Assembly (NCBI GenBank): GCA_022605405.1
Contig: JABYQQ010000024.1
Location: 620,001 to 684,000, forward strand
Reading direction: 5' to 3'
DNA: 64,000 nt
Source: Earliella scabrosa
Taxonomy: Eukaryota > Basidiomycota > Agaricomycetes > Polyporales > Polyporaceae
Positions 24,413 through 34,808 of the stretch are shown piece after piece. Within the stretch, counting starts at the first letter, position 1, and each line of letters opens with the position of its first letter. The notes under the pieces are model-generated. The model was not told where the DNA came from. It saw only the letters and a program-made list of their open reading frames with translations, and did no database searches. Position numbers and translations under genes: made by a program.

Positions 24413-25285
24413 TCAGCTTCCCAAACAAATCCCATCACACGGCCGCACATCCAACCGCCATCGGACGCCGCTGGGCACCGTCGGTGGGTCGTGCAGGGGG
24501 CGGAACCGTGAGTTCAAGGACCCCTCATCCACGAACATGCGCGCGCGAGCGTGGCAGCCCCATCGCAGTCCGCCCGCGCCGTGGTGTCCGGTCTCAGTCC
24601 AGAGACCAACATCCAAGCGGACGTCAAACCCTGCGCGCGCATGCAGGGTGACCAGCTCCCGTTCCTGAGGGTGGCCATCTCCCAAAATTCCTCGGTGGGC
24701 GAATAGTAACGACGGATACGCCGCTCCGAACGCTCGGGGAGTTACGTAGATGACATGGAGGGTTGACCACGCGCAACTGATGGGTGCCAGAGCTTCCGAC
24801 GTACTGCTGCGAAAGACTCGCACAACCCCCCGGGAAGTGATTACGGTGGAAATGTCGGCAAGGTAGTGGTGCGTCATCCATCTCCTGGGCAGCGCGGTGT
24901 GCGCGCCGTTGGGAAGACTGGGGGACGGAGGACCATATGTCCCCTTCTGAACGAACAGGAGATGGTGCATGGCGCGCGCATACGATTCGTAAGGGAGGTA
25001 GAGGTCGAGGGTAGACGCAAACCCTGAGTGATGGATGGCATCCCGGACGAGGAATTTCAGGGCGGCCTCCCCGCTAACATAGCCCCCAAGACGGATGAGG
25101 ATGTGACCGAGCGAAATGGGGTCTGGGACGTAGACCGCGAGGAGGTCGTGGAGGGAGCGGAAGAGCTCGGCGACGACGAAGTTGTATGATGCCTTCGAGC
25201 ACAGGCGCAATTTCAGAAGGTCTGGCAGGGTGACATACTGTAGCGCGGGTTGGGGAACGGATTGGAGTAGTTCGTACAGATGCAT
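24413..25285 (-). CDS. F-box/nucleotidyltransferase-like protein A (290 aa, element gene 4)
   Basis: One unbroken exon, ATG at 25285, TGA at 24413. The N-terminus (LLQSVPQPALQYVTLPDLLK, then LRLCSKASYNFV) looks like a short F-box. It is followed by GEAALKFLVRD and STLDLYLP, the place where related Agaricomycete proteins carry a GS-x(n)-DhD signature of a minimal nucleotidyltransferase fold; here it is only partly kept. Shared with the two relatives at 25440-26576 and 29121-30213 are a block of type TSAW..(V/I)TP....AYP and a Cys-containing C-terminus (VRPCDGIC). F-box proteins link substrates to SCF ubiquitin ligases, which may connect to the HECT-like gene of the same element; that link is speculation. 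Enzyme activity is not supported. Confidence 0.6.
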   Translation of the reverse strand: MHLYELLQSVPQPALQYVTLPDLLKLRLCSKASYNFVVAELFRSLHDLLAVYVPDPISLGHILIRLGGYVSGEAALKFLVRDAIHHSGFASTLDLYLPYESYARAMHHLLFVQKGTYGPPSPSLPNGAHTALPRRWMTHHYLADISTVITSRGVVRVFRSSTSEALAPISCAWSTLHVIYVTPRAFGAAYPSLLFAHRGILGDGHPQERELVTLHARAGFDVRLDVGLWTETGHHGAGGLRWGCHARARMFVDEGSLNSRFRPLHDPPTVPSGVRWRLDVRPCDGICLGS

Positions 25286-25439
25286 GCTGGTGAGAGCGGG
25301 TGGTGAAGAGATTCAACAGTTTGAGTATGATGGCAGTTTGAGCCCCACCGGTCCGTCACTTTATGTATGTTGCGCAGAGAGCGTGATCATGACAAATGCA
25401 TTAGATGGTTATCTGATATCTTTACAGGCATACATGGTG

Positions 25440-26576
25440 CTAGTCGTGAGATCGACGCAATGCTTGACGTATGCATTCCCGAGCGTGAGGCCGCAACTCG
25501 GTGAGATGAAGATGGCAGGATGGAGCACAAACCGGGCCTCCTCTCCACCACACGACGGTCATGTCACTCTCGACTTCCACCACGAAACCGCCAGCAACGC
25601 GTATTCCCGCAGGAGCCCGTCTTATCAGGTCTCCCAAACCCCCGTCTGCGCCACCCTCTCCCTCTGTCCCTACCAGCGCGCGCGGCTGGTCGCGCAGATG
25701 TTGCATGGAGCCTCGTCCGCACAAGGAATCGCCAAACCATCGACCCGCCACGGCACACCCCGCTGAGCGCACTCCCTGGCACAGTTCCCCTCCGACTGCG
25801 CGAACGTCACTCCAGCGATCGGTCACTCGCCACCCCAGTTCACGCCACTCGAGGACGGAGTCGTGCATCGCGGCGGGTACGGTCGTAAAGCGCTGCAGAC
25901 GCAACGGATTGAGAAGGGCTTGCTGCGCTGCGGTGAGCAAGGGATAGGCGGAGCAGAACATGCGAGGGGTGATGTAGTTGAAGAGCGCGGAGTTCCACGC
26001 TGAGGTCAACGGGTATAACGCGGCAGCTGTCGTGCTCTCGTAGAGGTCGAGATGAAAGCTGCCCTTCTGCAGTCGGACAACTGAGTGGACTCCGCGGGGA
26101 TGGTGACCGGCTGCGCCCGTAGAAGGGAAGAGGGAAGGGGGCATCTCCAGGGCGTTGAACCCTTGCGTGCTGGTGAGATAGTGCTTGAGGGTGTCGATTC
26201 CGCCGCGCGGCACGTAGACGTCTACGGGGCAGGGAGGAGGAAGCGCAGGTGCGAGGTGGGGAAAGAGAACGACTGTCGCGCCTATGCCACCAATCATCGC
26301 TCCCGACAGCTCCAGGGCTTGAACGAACGAGTCGAAGTTGGTCAGATTGGCCGTTGAAAAGAGGCTTTTGACGCGAATGTGTAGCGCGGCGGACGCGTAC
26401 TCGTCTGCTAGGGAAGACGCCTGACGGAAATAAACCAATGCCTCGGCGTCCATGACTTCCACGACGGCCAACGCTAGGTCGTATATGAGGCGCGGCGAGA
26501 AAGAAACAGGGGGGTATTCGCGGGTGTACATGGAGCCAACGGTGTCGCAGAGTGCAAGGGTTGGGAGGGCAGACAC
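25440..26576 (-). CDS. F-box/nucleotidyltransferase-like protein B (378 aa, element gene 5)
   Basis: Single exon from ATG 26576. The region FSPRLIYDLALAVVEVMDAE then LVYFRQASSLADEY takes the F-box place. SGAMIGGIGATVVLF followed by CPVDVYVPRGG corresponds to the GS...LDVYV signature of the group, and LTSAWNSALFNYITPRMF to the shared TSAW...TP block. The C-terminus is longer than in the other two relatives and ends in a Cys-rich GGPVCAPSCHL section. Similarity to protein A is visible only in these blocks, so the copies are old or fast-evolving. It lies in the same orientation just upstream of protein A, with about 150 bp between them. Function is unknown. Confidence 0.55.
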   Translation of the reverse strand: MSALPTLALCDTVGSMYTREYPPVSFSPRLIYDLALAVVEVMDAEALVYFRQASSLADEYASAALHIRVKSLFSTANLTNFDSFVQALELSGAMIGGIGATVVLFPHLAPALPPPCPVDVYVPRGGIDTLKHYLTSTQGFNALEMPPSLFPSTGAAGHHPRGVHSVVRLQKGSFHLDLYESTTAAALYPLTSAWNSALFNYITPRMFCSAYPLLTAAQQALLNPLRLQRFTTVPAAMHDSVLEWRELGWRVTDRWSDVRAVGGELCQGVRSAGCAVAGRWFGDSLCGRGSMQHLRDQPRALVGTEGEGGADGGLGDLIRRAPAGIRVAGGFVVEVESDMTVVWWRGGPVCAPSCHLHLTELRPHARECIRQALRRSHD

Positions 26577-26664
26577 GACCGCGTCCCGCTGACTGGTTAA
26601 ACACGTGCCGGGCTAAACCACCCTCCATCAGCGATTATCGTAGACTAGATACATCATGTTCCTA

Positions 26665-28670
26665 TCACTGACGAGGCGGAGTCGCCAAGCCAGACTTACA
26701 AACCAGGCCCGCCTGGGCCCACAACGACTGATGGGTAAAATGGACAATCAAGTTCCGATTGCCTGACCTCCAATTGTCAGCCTCGTGCAGCACATCTCGT
26801 CCTCGAAACGCAACCACGTCTCCTGGTTTGAGGATTACCTCGATGCCTAGCTGTCGGAACCGCAACTTGCACGGCGAGAAGGTGCCCAGGTAGACGACAA
26901 TCGCCCAACCCAGATGAGGATCATGACGATCCCAGTGAGGGCGAGAGTATCGGTTGAACTGTAATTCGCGGCCTTCGAAGAACATCTTCTGACGGCCCAA
27001 AGCGTCCAGAGCCTGCGAGCTGGCGAACTTGTTTAGGCGCCACTCGTAGAGTCCTTCCAGGGCCTTGTACTGCACAGGATCAAAGCTTTCCAGGGCGGCC
27101 ATGACGTACGCGCTCAGAGCGTCGAGCTCCGCGAGCAAGGTGCAGGCAGCATTGAACGCTGACCCTGTCGCGCGGATGTCGCGGGCGACACTTGGTTCGG
27201 AGTTCTGCGGGCCCTTAGGAACACGACAGTGCTTGGGATGGGGAGGGCACGTACGGGGTGACCGATCGCATGCCAGCAAGATACGAGGCGAGCAGATCCG
27301 ACGGGGCCCCCGCGGAGCTTATAGCCGCCTCCTTGCTTGTCGTTGGAGAGCTTGGTGCTGAGCCGCACTGCAGCAGCGTACCGTGCGACGGCGCGTTCAA
27401 GATTGGCCTAGTCGACGTGGCTCCAGACGGCGTGTGCGACGGACAATATATGGGACTCACCAGTCTCTGCCCATACATAGCCTGAGGGAAGTGGTAGAGG
27501 AGATCGTACAAGTCCTTGCTGATAACGCGACGCGCACGTGTGCCATCGAAGACGTGCAAGGTCGCCTCGACCTGGACTACCTCGACGGGATCCGGATGCG
27601 GAGAGTCGACCGCCTCTAGCAAGCAGAAGGCCTCCAGAAGAACTGTGCTCACGAATGAGGCGAACGCCATACGGAACGATCGAGTGGCCACTCACGAGTG
27701 CCCTCTGTGCTCTGAGCCTCGCGGACGGCGCGGCGCGCGAGCCGCCGTGTGCCGGCCAAGACCAAGTTGTCTCGCTGCGCCCGAGACTTGCGGCTCCATT
27801 TCGACACCTGCCTGTAGAATGACCGGGTTGAGCGGGTGATGGCAACGACAAGCGGAACCATGCGAGACGCACTCAGGAGAAGATAGATCACTCAAATCTT
27901 CCACAGACGTGCGTTGATCTAGTGTGATCTTCGCCCTGGCTAGGGCCTCGGGAGTTGAGCGAAACGTAGACCATCGCCGTGCAGCGGCACGGGGAGGCAG
28001 ATGCTTCGGGCCTGACGGGCGATCCGGTTGATTGCGTGGACGACGTCGGGCTGCGTGAGCGTGAGCTGTGCATTCCATGGCAGCGTCAGCTCCGGCTTTA
28101 TTCCACAGCGCGAACTCTCTCACATTCCATGATGAGTCTGAGGTTAGTCGGCAATCCCAAGCGAACAGCCGAGGAGGACTGAGAGGTTAGACGCAGCCGA
28201 CGCGTAACTTGTAAGCCGCCTGACGCCGGCCGTCCGTGAGCGCATGGCAGCCACCCGGACTTGGCCGTGAAGCGTGAGAAACTACATACTAGTACCAACC
28301 AGCCACCCACAACGTCGACCTCCGCCTCCTCCTTCGAACCCATATGTCTTCCAGGGCACGGCACCGACCACGCGGAGCGCTGCTTCAGCCTCCCGTGGTT
28401 TGGTTCTGCACGTCGAGCAGCTTGATTCAAGGGCTCGATTGTGTTGCTAGTCCCGCCTTCCGACTCGCGATGCTTATACGCGGTGGACAACACCAAATCA
28501 CGACTGGGCATGGCGGGCGACGCGTTCGAGGGCTTGTCCCTATTCAGGGCCGGCGCGCCTGGAGTTGACACAGGTGAGCCATTGCGTTGCGGCAGGGACG
28601 TGTTCTTGAAGGGCAGGGTGGCGAAAGTGTGGCGTTGGCGACGGGGCAACAGTTCGTGAGTACTGCACAT
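26665..28670 (-). CDS. TET/JBP-like 2-oxoglutarate/Fe(II) dioxygenase (element gene 6)
   Basis: The C-terminal exon ends at 26665 (TGA). Upstream exons can be joined in frame through about 27890, with introns near 27224-27264, 27405-27461, 27647-27699 and 27819-27886. The 5' end is uncertain: a Ser/Pro-rich frame up to ATG 28670 looks like the usual disordered N-terminus, but ATG 28123 or 28078 are alternatives. The catalytic part is clear: FFEGRELQFNRYSRPHWDRH with the HxD iron ligands, LGWAIVVYLGTF, LKPGDVVAFRGRDVLHE with the distal His, then GNRNLIVHFTHQSLW with the 2-oxoglutarate Arg. This matches the fungal TET/JBP-like family, which oxidises 5-methylcytosine or related bases. Fungal TET/JBP genes are known to be linked to large transposons (KDZ). 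A role in lifting DNA methylation from the element is a reasonable but untested idea. Confidence 0.75.
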
Positions 28671-29120
28671 CCTCTTCCTCCCGCTGGTTAGTGTCCCCAA
28701 TCCACTTCCCCATCGCATATGCAAGCGGCTGTCCTGCGTTGTCCTCCTGTACCAGCTTGTGAGTTGTCATTGATAGCATAGGAGTAGCACACAACATGTA
28801 TCGAACGGGTTCCGTAGCCGTGAACTAGAACCTCCAACGCGGGTTTCGTCCGCGCTTTGAATGGAACATAGCACTCTCAGCGCGCTCTCTGCGTAGACAC
28901 GTCTATGGTATGTCTTAATTGTAATCGTAATGAATATGAATCACTTTCTGCTGCCTTGCATGGCGCGCGCGCGGCGCATGTGTATAGAAGCTGTGAGCGA
29001 ACGCGTTTTACTGTCCTTCCACATCCTTGTCTTGCCCGTGAGCCCTTAGCCGGTGCGTCCCCCGTATGCCACGCTCTTTGCGAGCCTGGCATACTGAACG
29101 TAATCCCACCAGCCCTGCTC
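28671..29120. other. Divergent spacer between dioxygenase and third F-box-like gene
   Basis: No gene seen. It should hold both promoters; no clear TATA box was found for either. Confidence 0.35.
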
Positions 29121-30213
29121 ATGTATCCCATCCCCGATCTGATGGGACCGTATTGCGGTGGTATCTACAAGTGAGTCAGCGAATGTACTGGTGAATCGCG
29201 GACCATGAACGGCCCTAACTTCCATTGGCTTCAGGTTGTCCGTCGAAGTCCACGAACAGATCGTTGCGTTCATGGACTTCGAGAGTATGTTCAACTGGCG
29301 CCTGGCGAATCAGTACCTCTACGATCTCATTGTGGACAGCTATGACCGTGAGCTCACCAGAGCTATAAGCCCGCACGTTCCGGACCCCCCTGCGTTCCTG
29401 CGTCTGATGAACAAATGCGACGCGGTGCTCGTAGGAGACTCAGCACTCTCCGTCTTACTCCGGGACCCCACTATCCAGCCGGAGACCATGCTCGTGGCGG
29501 TGGGCGCGCACGACCTTGCGGATTTCGAAGCCGCCCTGACACAAGACGGGTTCTACGTCACGAAGGCCCCGATCCCTTTCGGCCGGCGAAGGATGCGGCT
29601 CGAGAAGATTGGCATCGCTCCAGGACGCCGCCCGTTGAACATCCTCATCTCGCCGTCTGCTGGTTACCTCGAGGTCTTAGGGGCTGCGCCACACACAGCA
29701 TGGATGTCCTTTGTTGGGCCTACCGCTGTTGGGTGTGGCTACGCTCCTCTGACGTTCGTTAGACGCACGCTTATTGAACTCGGGGACCCAAGGGACGAAC
29801 TCCTGCCGAGCCTGCGCCAAAACAACTTCGACATCGCGTATGAACCCTCCCAATGGCCCGAGTACAACCAACCATGTCACAAGTCGGCCTCCCGTGTCGC
29901 GTGTCCAGCGAAATGGTTCGTTTGTCCTCGGCAAGCTCGGTCATGGGTGGATGCGGGAGCCTACGTTACCTCCGTCGATCCTTGCCGTCGGGTGACCACG
30001 ACGATCCGGGAGGTACCCCAGCGATCTTTGCCTTACCAGGGCTGGCATTGGGACAGCGAAATGAGGCCATGCGTCGGACCCTGTCATGCGGAGGACGGGG
30101 AGCATAGTGGAGCCATGCTGAGGATAGGCGGCAAGCCTGCGCGCGTGCTGAGGCCACCCTCCGCCCGCTATCCGCTACCCAACGGTGGACGAGCGCGTGC
30201 GCTGACTGTGTAG
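29121..30213 (+). CDS. F-box/nucleotidyltransferase-like protein C (342 aa, element gene 7)
   Basis: Exons 29121-29170 and 29235-30213 join in frame; the start is the only ATG close to a valid donor (MYPIPDLMGPYCGGIY). The F-box is the best preserved of the three: LSVEVHEQIVAFMDFESMFN then WRLANQYLYDLIV. GDSALSVLLRD stands at the nucleotidyltransferase signature, but the LDVYV part is replaced by MLVAVG, so catalysis is unlikely. The shared block is HTAWMSFVGPTAVGCGYAPL. Cys/His residues (QPCHKSASRVACPAKWFVC) and SWVDAGAY near the C-terminus match SMFVDEG and WRLDVRPC of protein A. Orientation is opposite to the other two. Confidence 0.6.
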
Positions 30214-31942
30214 AACGCCGGAGAGGCTATATAGACATAGACGAACAGGATCTCTGTGTCCGCAGGCGAACGACTTGAATTGCCACTTAGCGTGTTGCCC
30301 TGTGTGCAGATATACAGTGTCTAGACATGTGAGTGATGCAACGTCTGACGATGATTCCTGCAATTCATGCTCACTTTGAAGCTGCGACTCAAGGCGCATG
30401 TTGCGCTGGGATACCAAGGACATTCACGGACATTCACGCAAGCTCGTTTGCTGCAGGGACACGGGCCAGAGCCACACGTCCGTGACACGTGGGCGCGACG
30501 AGCATGGCTTTGAAGAATTGGAGATGCAAATCCTGCACCGCCGTACTCAGTACCCGAGATGACCGATGACATACAACCCATGATAAACCACCTCGAGACC
30601 GCCGGCTGAAAAGCGCGCATAAGTGCTCTATGAAGCGACCGTCGTAACACTCTTGGACATTATTGCCTCGGAGGAGGACGGTTACAGATTCCTGAAGCAA
30701 ACCTACGTGGGGGTGACGACATTGACGTGTGCGCAAACCGTACAAGGGCCCAGATATCGAGACAGGTTAAGTATACTGACCAAGCGTTCTACAAGCAGAG
30801 AGACAGTCAGTGTATACACCTAACTCTGCGTCGGACGCCTGCGGACGGACCGAGGGTGGGTGCTGAGATTTATGAAGAAATGCGGCAGGCGTGTCTCATA
30901 TGGTGAGTACTATGCGCCGAATCTGCAACGTAGTCTAATACTACGTTGACGAGATTCTCCAGTGGGGGCACGCGCGAACCATTGCGCGACAACGTTCAAG
31001 CGTGCGGCTGCTACACGCTGAGTTCCAGACCGCTGACAGCCTAGCAAGATGGAGACAAACCTTGGTGAGCCAGTAAGTCTGGGAAGAGGTGCACATAAAG
31101 ACGACTTGCTAGAGAACCTATGACAGACAGAATAGTATGGCGAGCGAGCACGGACGTGCGCCGTAATGCCAGTCAGAGCGAGCAACAATCTGAAAATCTC
31201 GCACGCGGATAATTCAGTTCCCCGTAGCTGAGCCCGCGAGTGCCCACTTCATGTCAGCGTATACTACGGTGAGGACTAGTGTTGGGTATGGTGCAAGGCT
31301 GGAGACAGAAACGAGGTACGTATATAGTGCTTGCGCACTGCCGTCCAGGGAGACAAGAAACTTTAAAAGCAAAGGTGGACCGCAGCGTGTGACCTGGTGA
31401 GTCCTAGTATGCCCTGAGTTCAAGACGGGATACCACAGTATCTGCCGAACAGTGTCCGCGAGAACCTTGATGAGTAGCCGCGCTAACCGTCGGGGGCCGG
31501 GGCCAAAGACAACGTCCTGAGAGTACGGGCCCGCTGGCACCAGGACAAGCTGGCATATAATGTACACCCGGAGCGGCGCAAGCTGGTAGGTAGTACGCGA
31601 TGCACCATATGACCCCGACAGCACATTCTCGGCCATCGAGTCCGCATCCGGGTCGTCGGCCAGCATACACATTACCTTCTAGTTCGGCAATGACATCCTC
31701 AGTTCGCCGTGCCTCGAACATACGCGCATGACATCCTCAGTTCCCCGTCCCTGGAACATACGCGAATAGTGGTGAGTGCGGAGGACATTGCGCACGATAT
31801 CTGATGGAATGGCCCGAGATTGCGCCAGCTGATACGGGTGCTCGCAGGGCACAAGCCGAACCAGTGCGGTGAATAGCCTCGTATAGGAGGGCAACCAAGC
31901 AGAGCTGATCGATCGCTTGGCTGAAATGACGGGCAAAATCAG
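30214..31942. other. Gene-poor spacer inside the 20-kb element
   Basis: Only weak open frames (for example 31214-31672 on the minus strand) with no recognisable product. It contains the 38-bp tandem repeat at 31691-31766. Confidence 0.35.
31691..31766 (+). repeat. Two tandem 38-bp copies
   Basis: TGACATCCTCAGTTC begins both copies, and GAACATACGCG lies near the end of both. The copies differ at four positions and abut exactly. Confidence 0.8.
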
Positions 31943-31949
31943 TATATAA
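31943..31949 (+). promoter_or_regulatory. TATA box of the 178-aa gene
   Basis: TATATAA, 63 bp upstream of the ATG at 32012. The distance is nearly the same as for the two other TATA-containing genes of the element. Confidence 0.6.
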
Positions 31950-32011
31950 GGTGCCCGCGCGTAGTATGCTTCTACGCAGCGTATCATCCATCGTGTCCTC
32001 CCCTCCCAGAC

Positions 32012-32665
32012 ATGTCGACCGAGATCCGTCCCTTCAACTCCTTCCCCGACTTGTACCTCACGGCGCAAGCAGGACCGTGCACCGAACGTCCTTGGCCGAG
32101 GAGCGAGGTATGGATAGGCCACGGCCACCATGAACCCCGCCACGACCCGGAGCTCGCCCACAACATGCACGAACTGGAAATAGTGGGGCCGCGTGTGCGA
32201 GATGGGACGATGAGTCTCTACACGGTCAAGACTTCTACGCCCTAACATTGACTATCCACTGACCTGTGTTCCAGATGGTACTCCCTGACGACGTCCCCAG
32301 CGTGCTCCGGCAACCGGCGCGTTGGCAGAACTGGATCCAGGCCGCTCGTGGGGAGCTGGGGACGTTCCCTGTGCTGGACAGAGAACAAAGCAGGGGCCTT
32401 CTGGATATGGCGATGTTCCTGCGCATCCTGGCGATGCCGCAGCAGACGATCATCCCTCAGAGCGACTGGCCGCTCTTCTGCGAGGCGCTGACCGGCGGTC
32501 TAACCTTGGGGATCATGAGACGTGGGGAGAGTAGACTGCGCGACCTATCCGAATGGCTTCGCGGGCGGTACCCGGTGAGTAGAGCACGGAGACGTTGCCC
32601 GGTCGCAGCCAGGCTGACCCGCTGACTGGCGCATGTGCTAGGAAATCTATGACCGTGTCTCGTGA
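32012..32665 (+). CDS. Unrecognised 178-aa protein (element gene 8)
   Basis: Exons 32012-32224, 32275-32574 and 32642-32665 join in frame (71, 100 and 7 codons plus stop). The first exon is rich in His and charged residues (WIGHGHHEPRHDPELAHN). The second looks globular and helical, RQPARWQNWIQAARGE to LRDLSEWLRGRYP. If the first intron is not removed, translation stops six codons later, giving a 77-aa product. I know no family. A TATA box at the standard distance supports the start. It lies tail-to-tail with the integrase. Confidence 0.5.
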
Positions 32666-32942
32666 AGAATGAAGGGTTAGGAGAGGCATGCGGAAAGTAG
32701 CACACCTGTTGCGTGGCTGAGTCGGCTCAATGGAGCATGTATGTATATCGAACGTACGTCGATGTCGATGAATGGCGCATGCAACGCGGAAGGCCGCCGT
32801 TCGGTTGCTGCCATGGGAAGACGCGTTAACCACCTTACGGGCACGATCCCGAGGAGCTGCTTCACCCACTCCGAACACGCACACAGGATGAAGGCGACTA
32901 CCTGTGCGATTGAAAACGGCATGTAGATACAAGGGGAGGGTA

Positions 32943-34808
32943 TTACACAACGGGATTATCGATGGAGGTAGCGCGGGCGCGACGCACACCAAGACGAGAG
33001 CAGAAGGTCAACGCAGAGACCCACAGCTGCCTACGAACCATCATGTCACGACAAGCAAGGTCAAAATGACGAGACAGATGCGTGTTGAGTAACGCAACCT
33101 CTTCCGGGGTAAGAGGGCAACGAGGGGGATCGCATGTGACCTCAGAGAGCTGTGCAGGAGCCGTGGCTACAGTGGTCGCAAACGGCAAGGACGCGCTAGT
33201 ATCCACTCCAGGGTTGTGCGCGGCGTGATGAGCCATGAGCTGTGGATCAGCCAGAGCGTCCCAGTCAACTCCATACGTAGCCAGGTCATCGACGACTTCA
33301 TCGGCGGCGGGCGGGACGGGCTGACCGGCGCGGTTCAGGACGTGGGACATACCGCGAGGGCCATGAGTGACCATCCCGAACATGAACAGCTCACGCGGAC
33401 TCGCCGCCCGTTCACCACGGATAGAGAGGCGATGAGCGTTCCAACACTCAACCCACTCCTGAGCGTCCTGGTTGATCGCGTGGAGAAAGAGGTGGTGGAT
33501 CAACCAGATGTGGTCGTCCCGGTCGGCATCCAAACCACAGCTATGCTCGAGTTCCAGGAAGAACGCCTTCCACTTCCCTCCAAAGCCGTTGGTTACGTCG
33601 ACCCACAACCGTTCAATACGGATGTTGTGTACGCTCCTGCAGAAACGATCAGAGGGACGCCCAGCGGGCAAAGTGGGATGGCGGAGAGATGCGCACCTGC
33701 CGAATATGTACGACCCACGATCAATCCCCCGTACCTGTTCCATATATTCGGCGACCCTGATGTTCTCTGTGCCGTGGTCGCCACGAACTCTGCTAGGCAA
33801 GCCGTGACGCTGGACAGTCTCGAGAAAGAGGTCGAGGACGGTGGCAGCGCGATTGTTGGTGTGGATTCGCATGCCGGTGACGAGACGAGAATGACCGTCG
33901 ATGAAGGTGTGATTGACGAACTTCCAGCGGATAAGTCCTGTGCATCGCGAGTTAAAAAATCTGGAGTGCGTGTGGACGAAGACGAACGTACCATGCCATC
34001 CATCATGGTGCACGAGCGAATTGGGACCAGCTACGCGATACTTTTTGCGAATGAGACGGCGGCGACCAAAAACCGCTGGAGCGCCGCGCACACGGACGTA
34101 CGCTTGTCGGATGCGGTCCTCGGGGACGCGATGGCCACGCGACAACAAGGCGCCTTGGACGAGCTTGCGACCGTAAGTAGGGAAGGCGAGGAGGATATCG
34201 CGGATGATGGAGTCGAGCTGTGCATCAGTCATCGTGGAGACTGGCGCGGTGACGGTGGTGTGCTGGACAGACGTGGTGCCATCGGGAAGGGTGATGCGCG
34301 AGAACACGGGGGGGGCGGCTGGGACAAGTCCGTGCCGAAGAGCCTCGCGGCGCACCGTACGACCGCTGCAGCCGAGGACACGCGATATCGCGCTGGGGCC
34401 GCGCATGTCGAGAGCGTATCGCAGGAAAGTGGGATCGATAGTCTTCTTGGGGCGGCCGCGTCGACCGGTGTGAACGATTTGGAGGACGGGGAGAGGGGCG
34501 GCTTCGGGGGGGTCTTGGGACTGGTGACATGCTTTATCCAGGTCGGCGACCATGTCACCAATGCTCGCGCGTAACAGGCGGAACTCCTCAGGGGGGAAAG
34601 CAGTGATGTGCTATTGAAGAGAGGTGGGGATGGGAAGGCGGTAGGTGGAGAGAATGCTTACCTGGTTGGCAGCTGCCCATAGCGACAACGCTTGGGAGCG
34701 TACTTCACGGAGGCGGGGCGCGTCGCCAACTTGAGTACGAAGGGCACGGTGGACGCGACGGTCGAGCTCTGCGTAGGCACCGCGGATATTGTTCAGAGGA
34801 TCGGCCAT
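32943..34808 (-). CDS. Integrase-core (rve-like) transposase, D-D-34-E (566 aa, element gene 9)
   Basis: Exons on the minus strand are 34662-34808, 33992-34610, 33697-33937 and 32943-33636. The two inner introns (33938-33991 and 33637-33696) are open in frame but are removed because splicing restores HHDGWHGLIRWK and GRSVHNIRIERLW, the continuous family motifs. After a short N-terminus comes a helix-turn-helix-like part (SAISRVLGCSGRTVRREALR). The catalytic core follows: FIDGHSRLVTG (Asp), RGDHGTENIRVAE (Asp), and RIERLW (Glu), with 34 residues between the last two. All three acidic residues are present. This family is common in Agaricomycetes and resembles bacterial IS3/IS481-type and Ginger-type DDE enzymes. 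Its place 690 bp from the right terminus fits a role as the transposase of the 20-kb element. Confidence 0.88.

Noticed and set aside
33216..34574. 452-aa open frame on the + strand
   Set aside because: It is antisense to the integrase, whose catalytic motifs and introns are clear on the minus strand.
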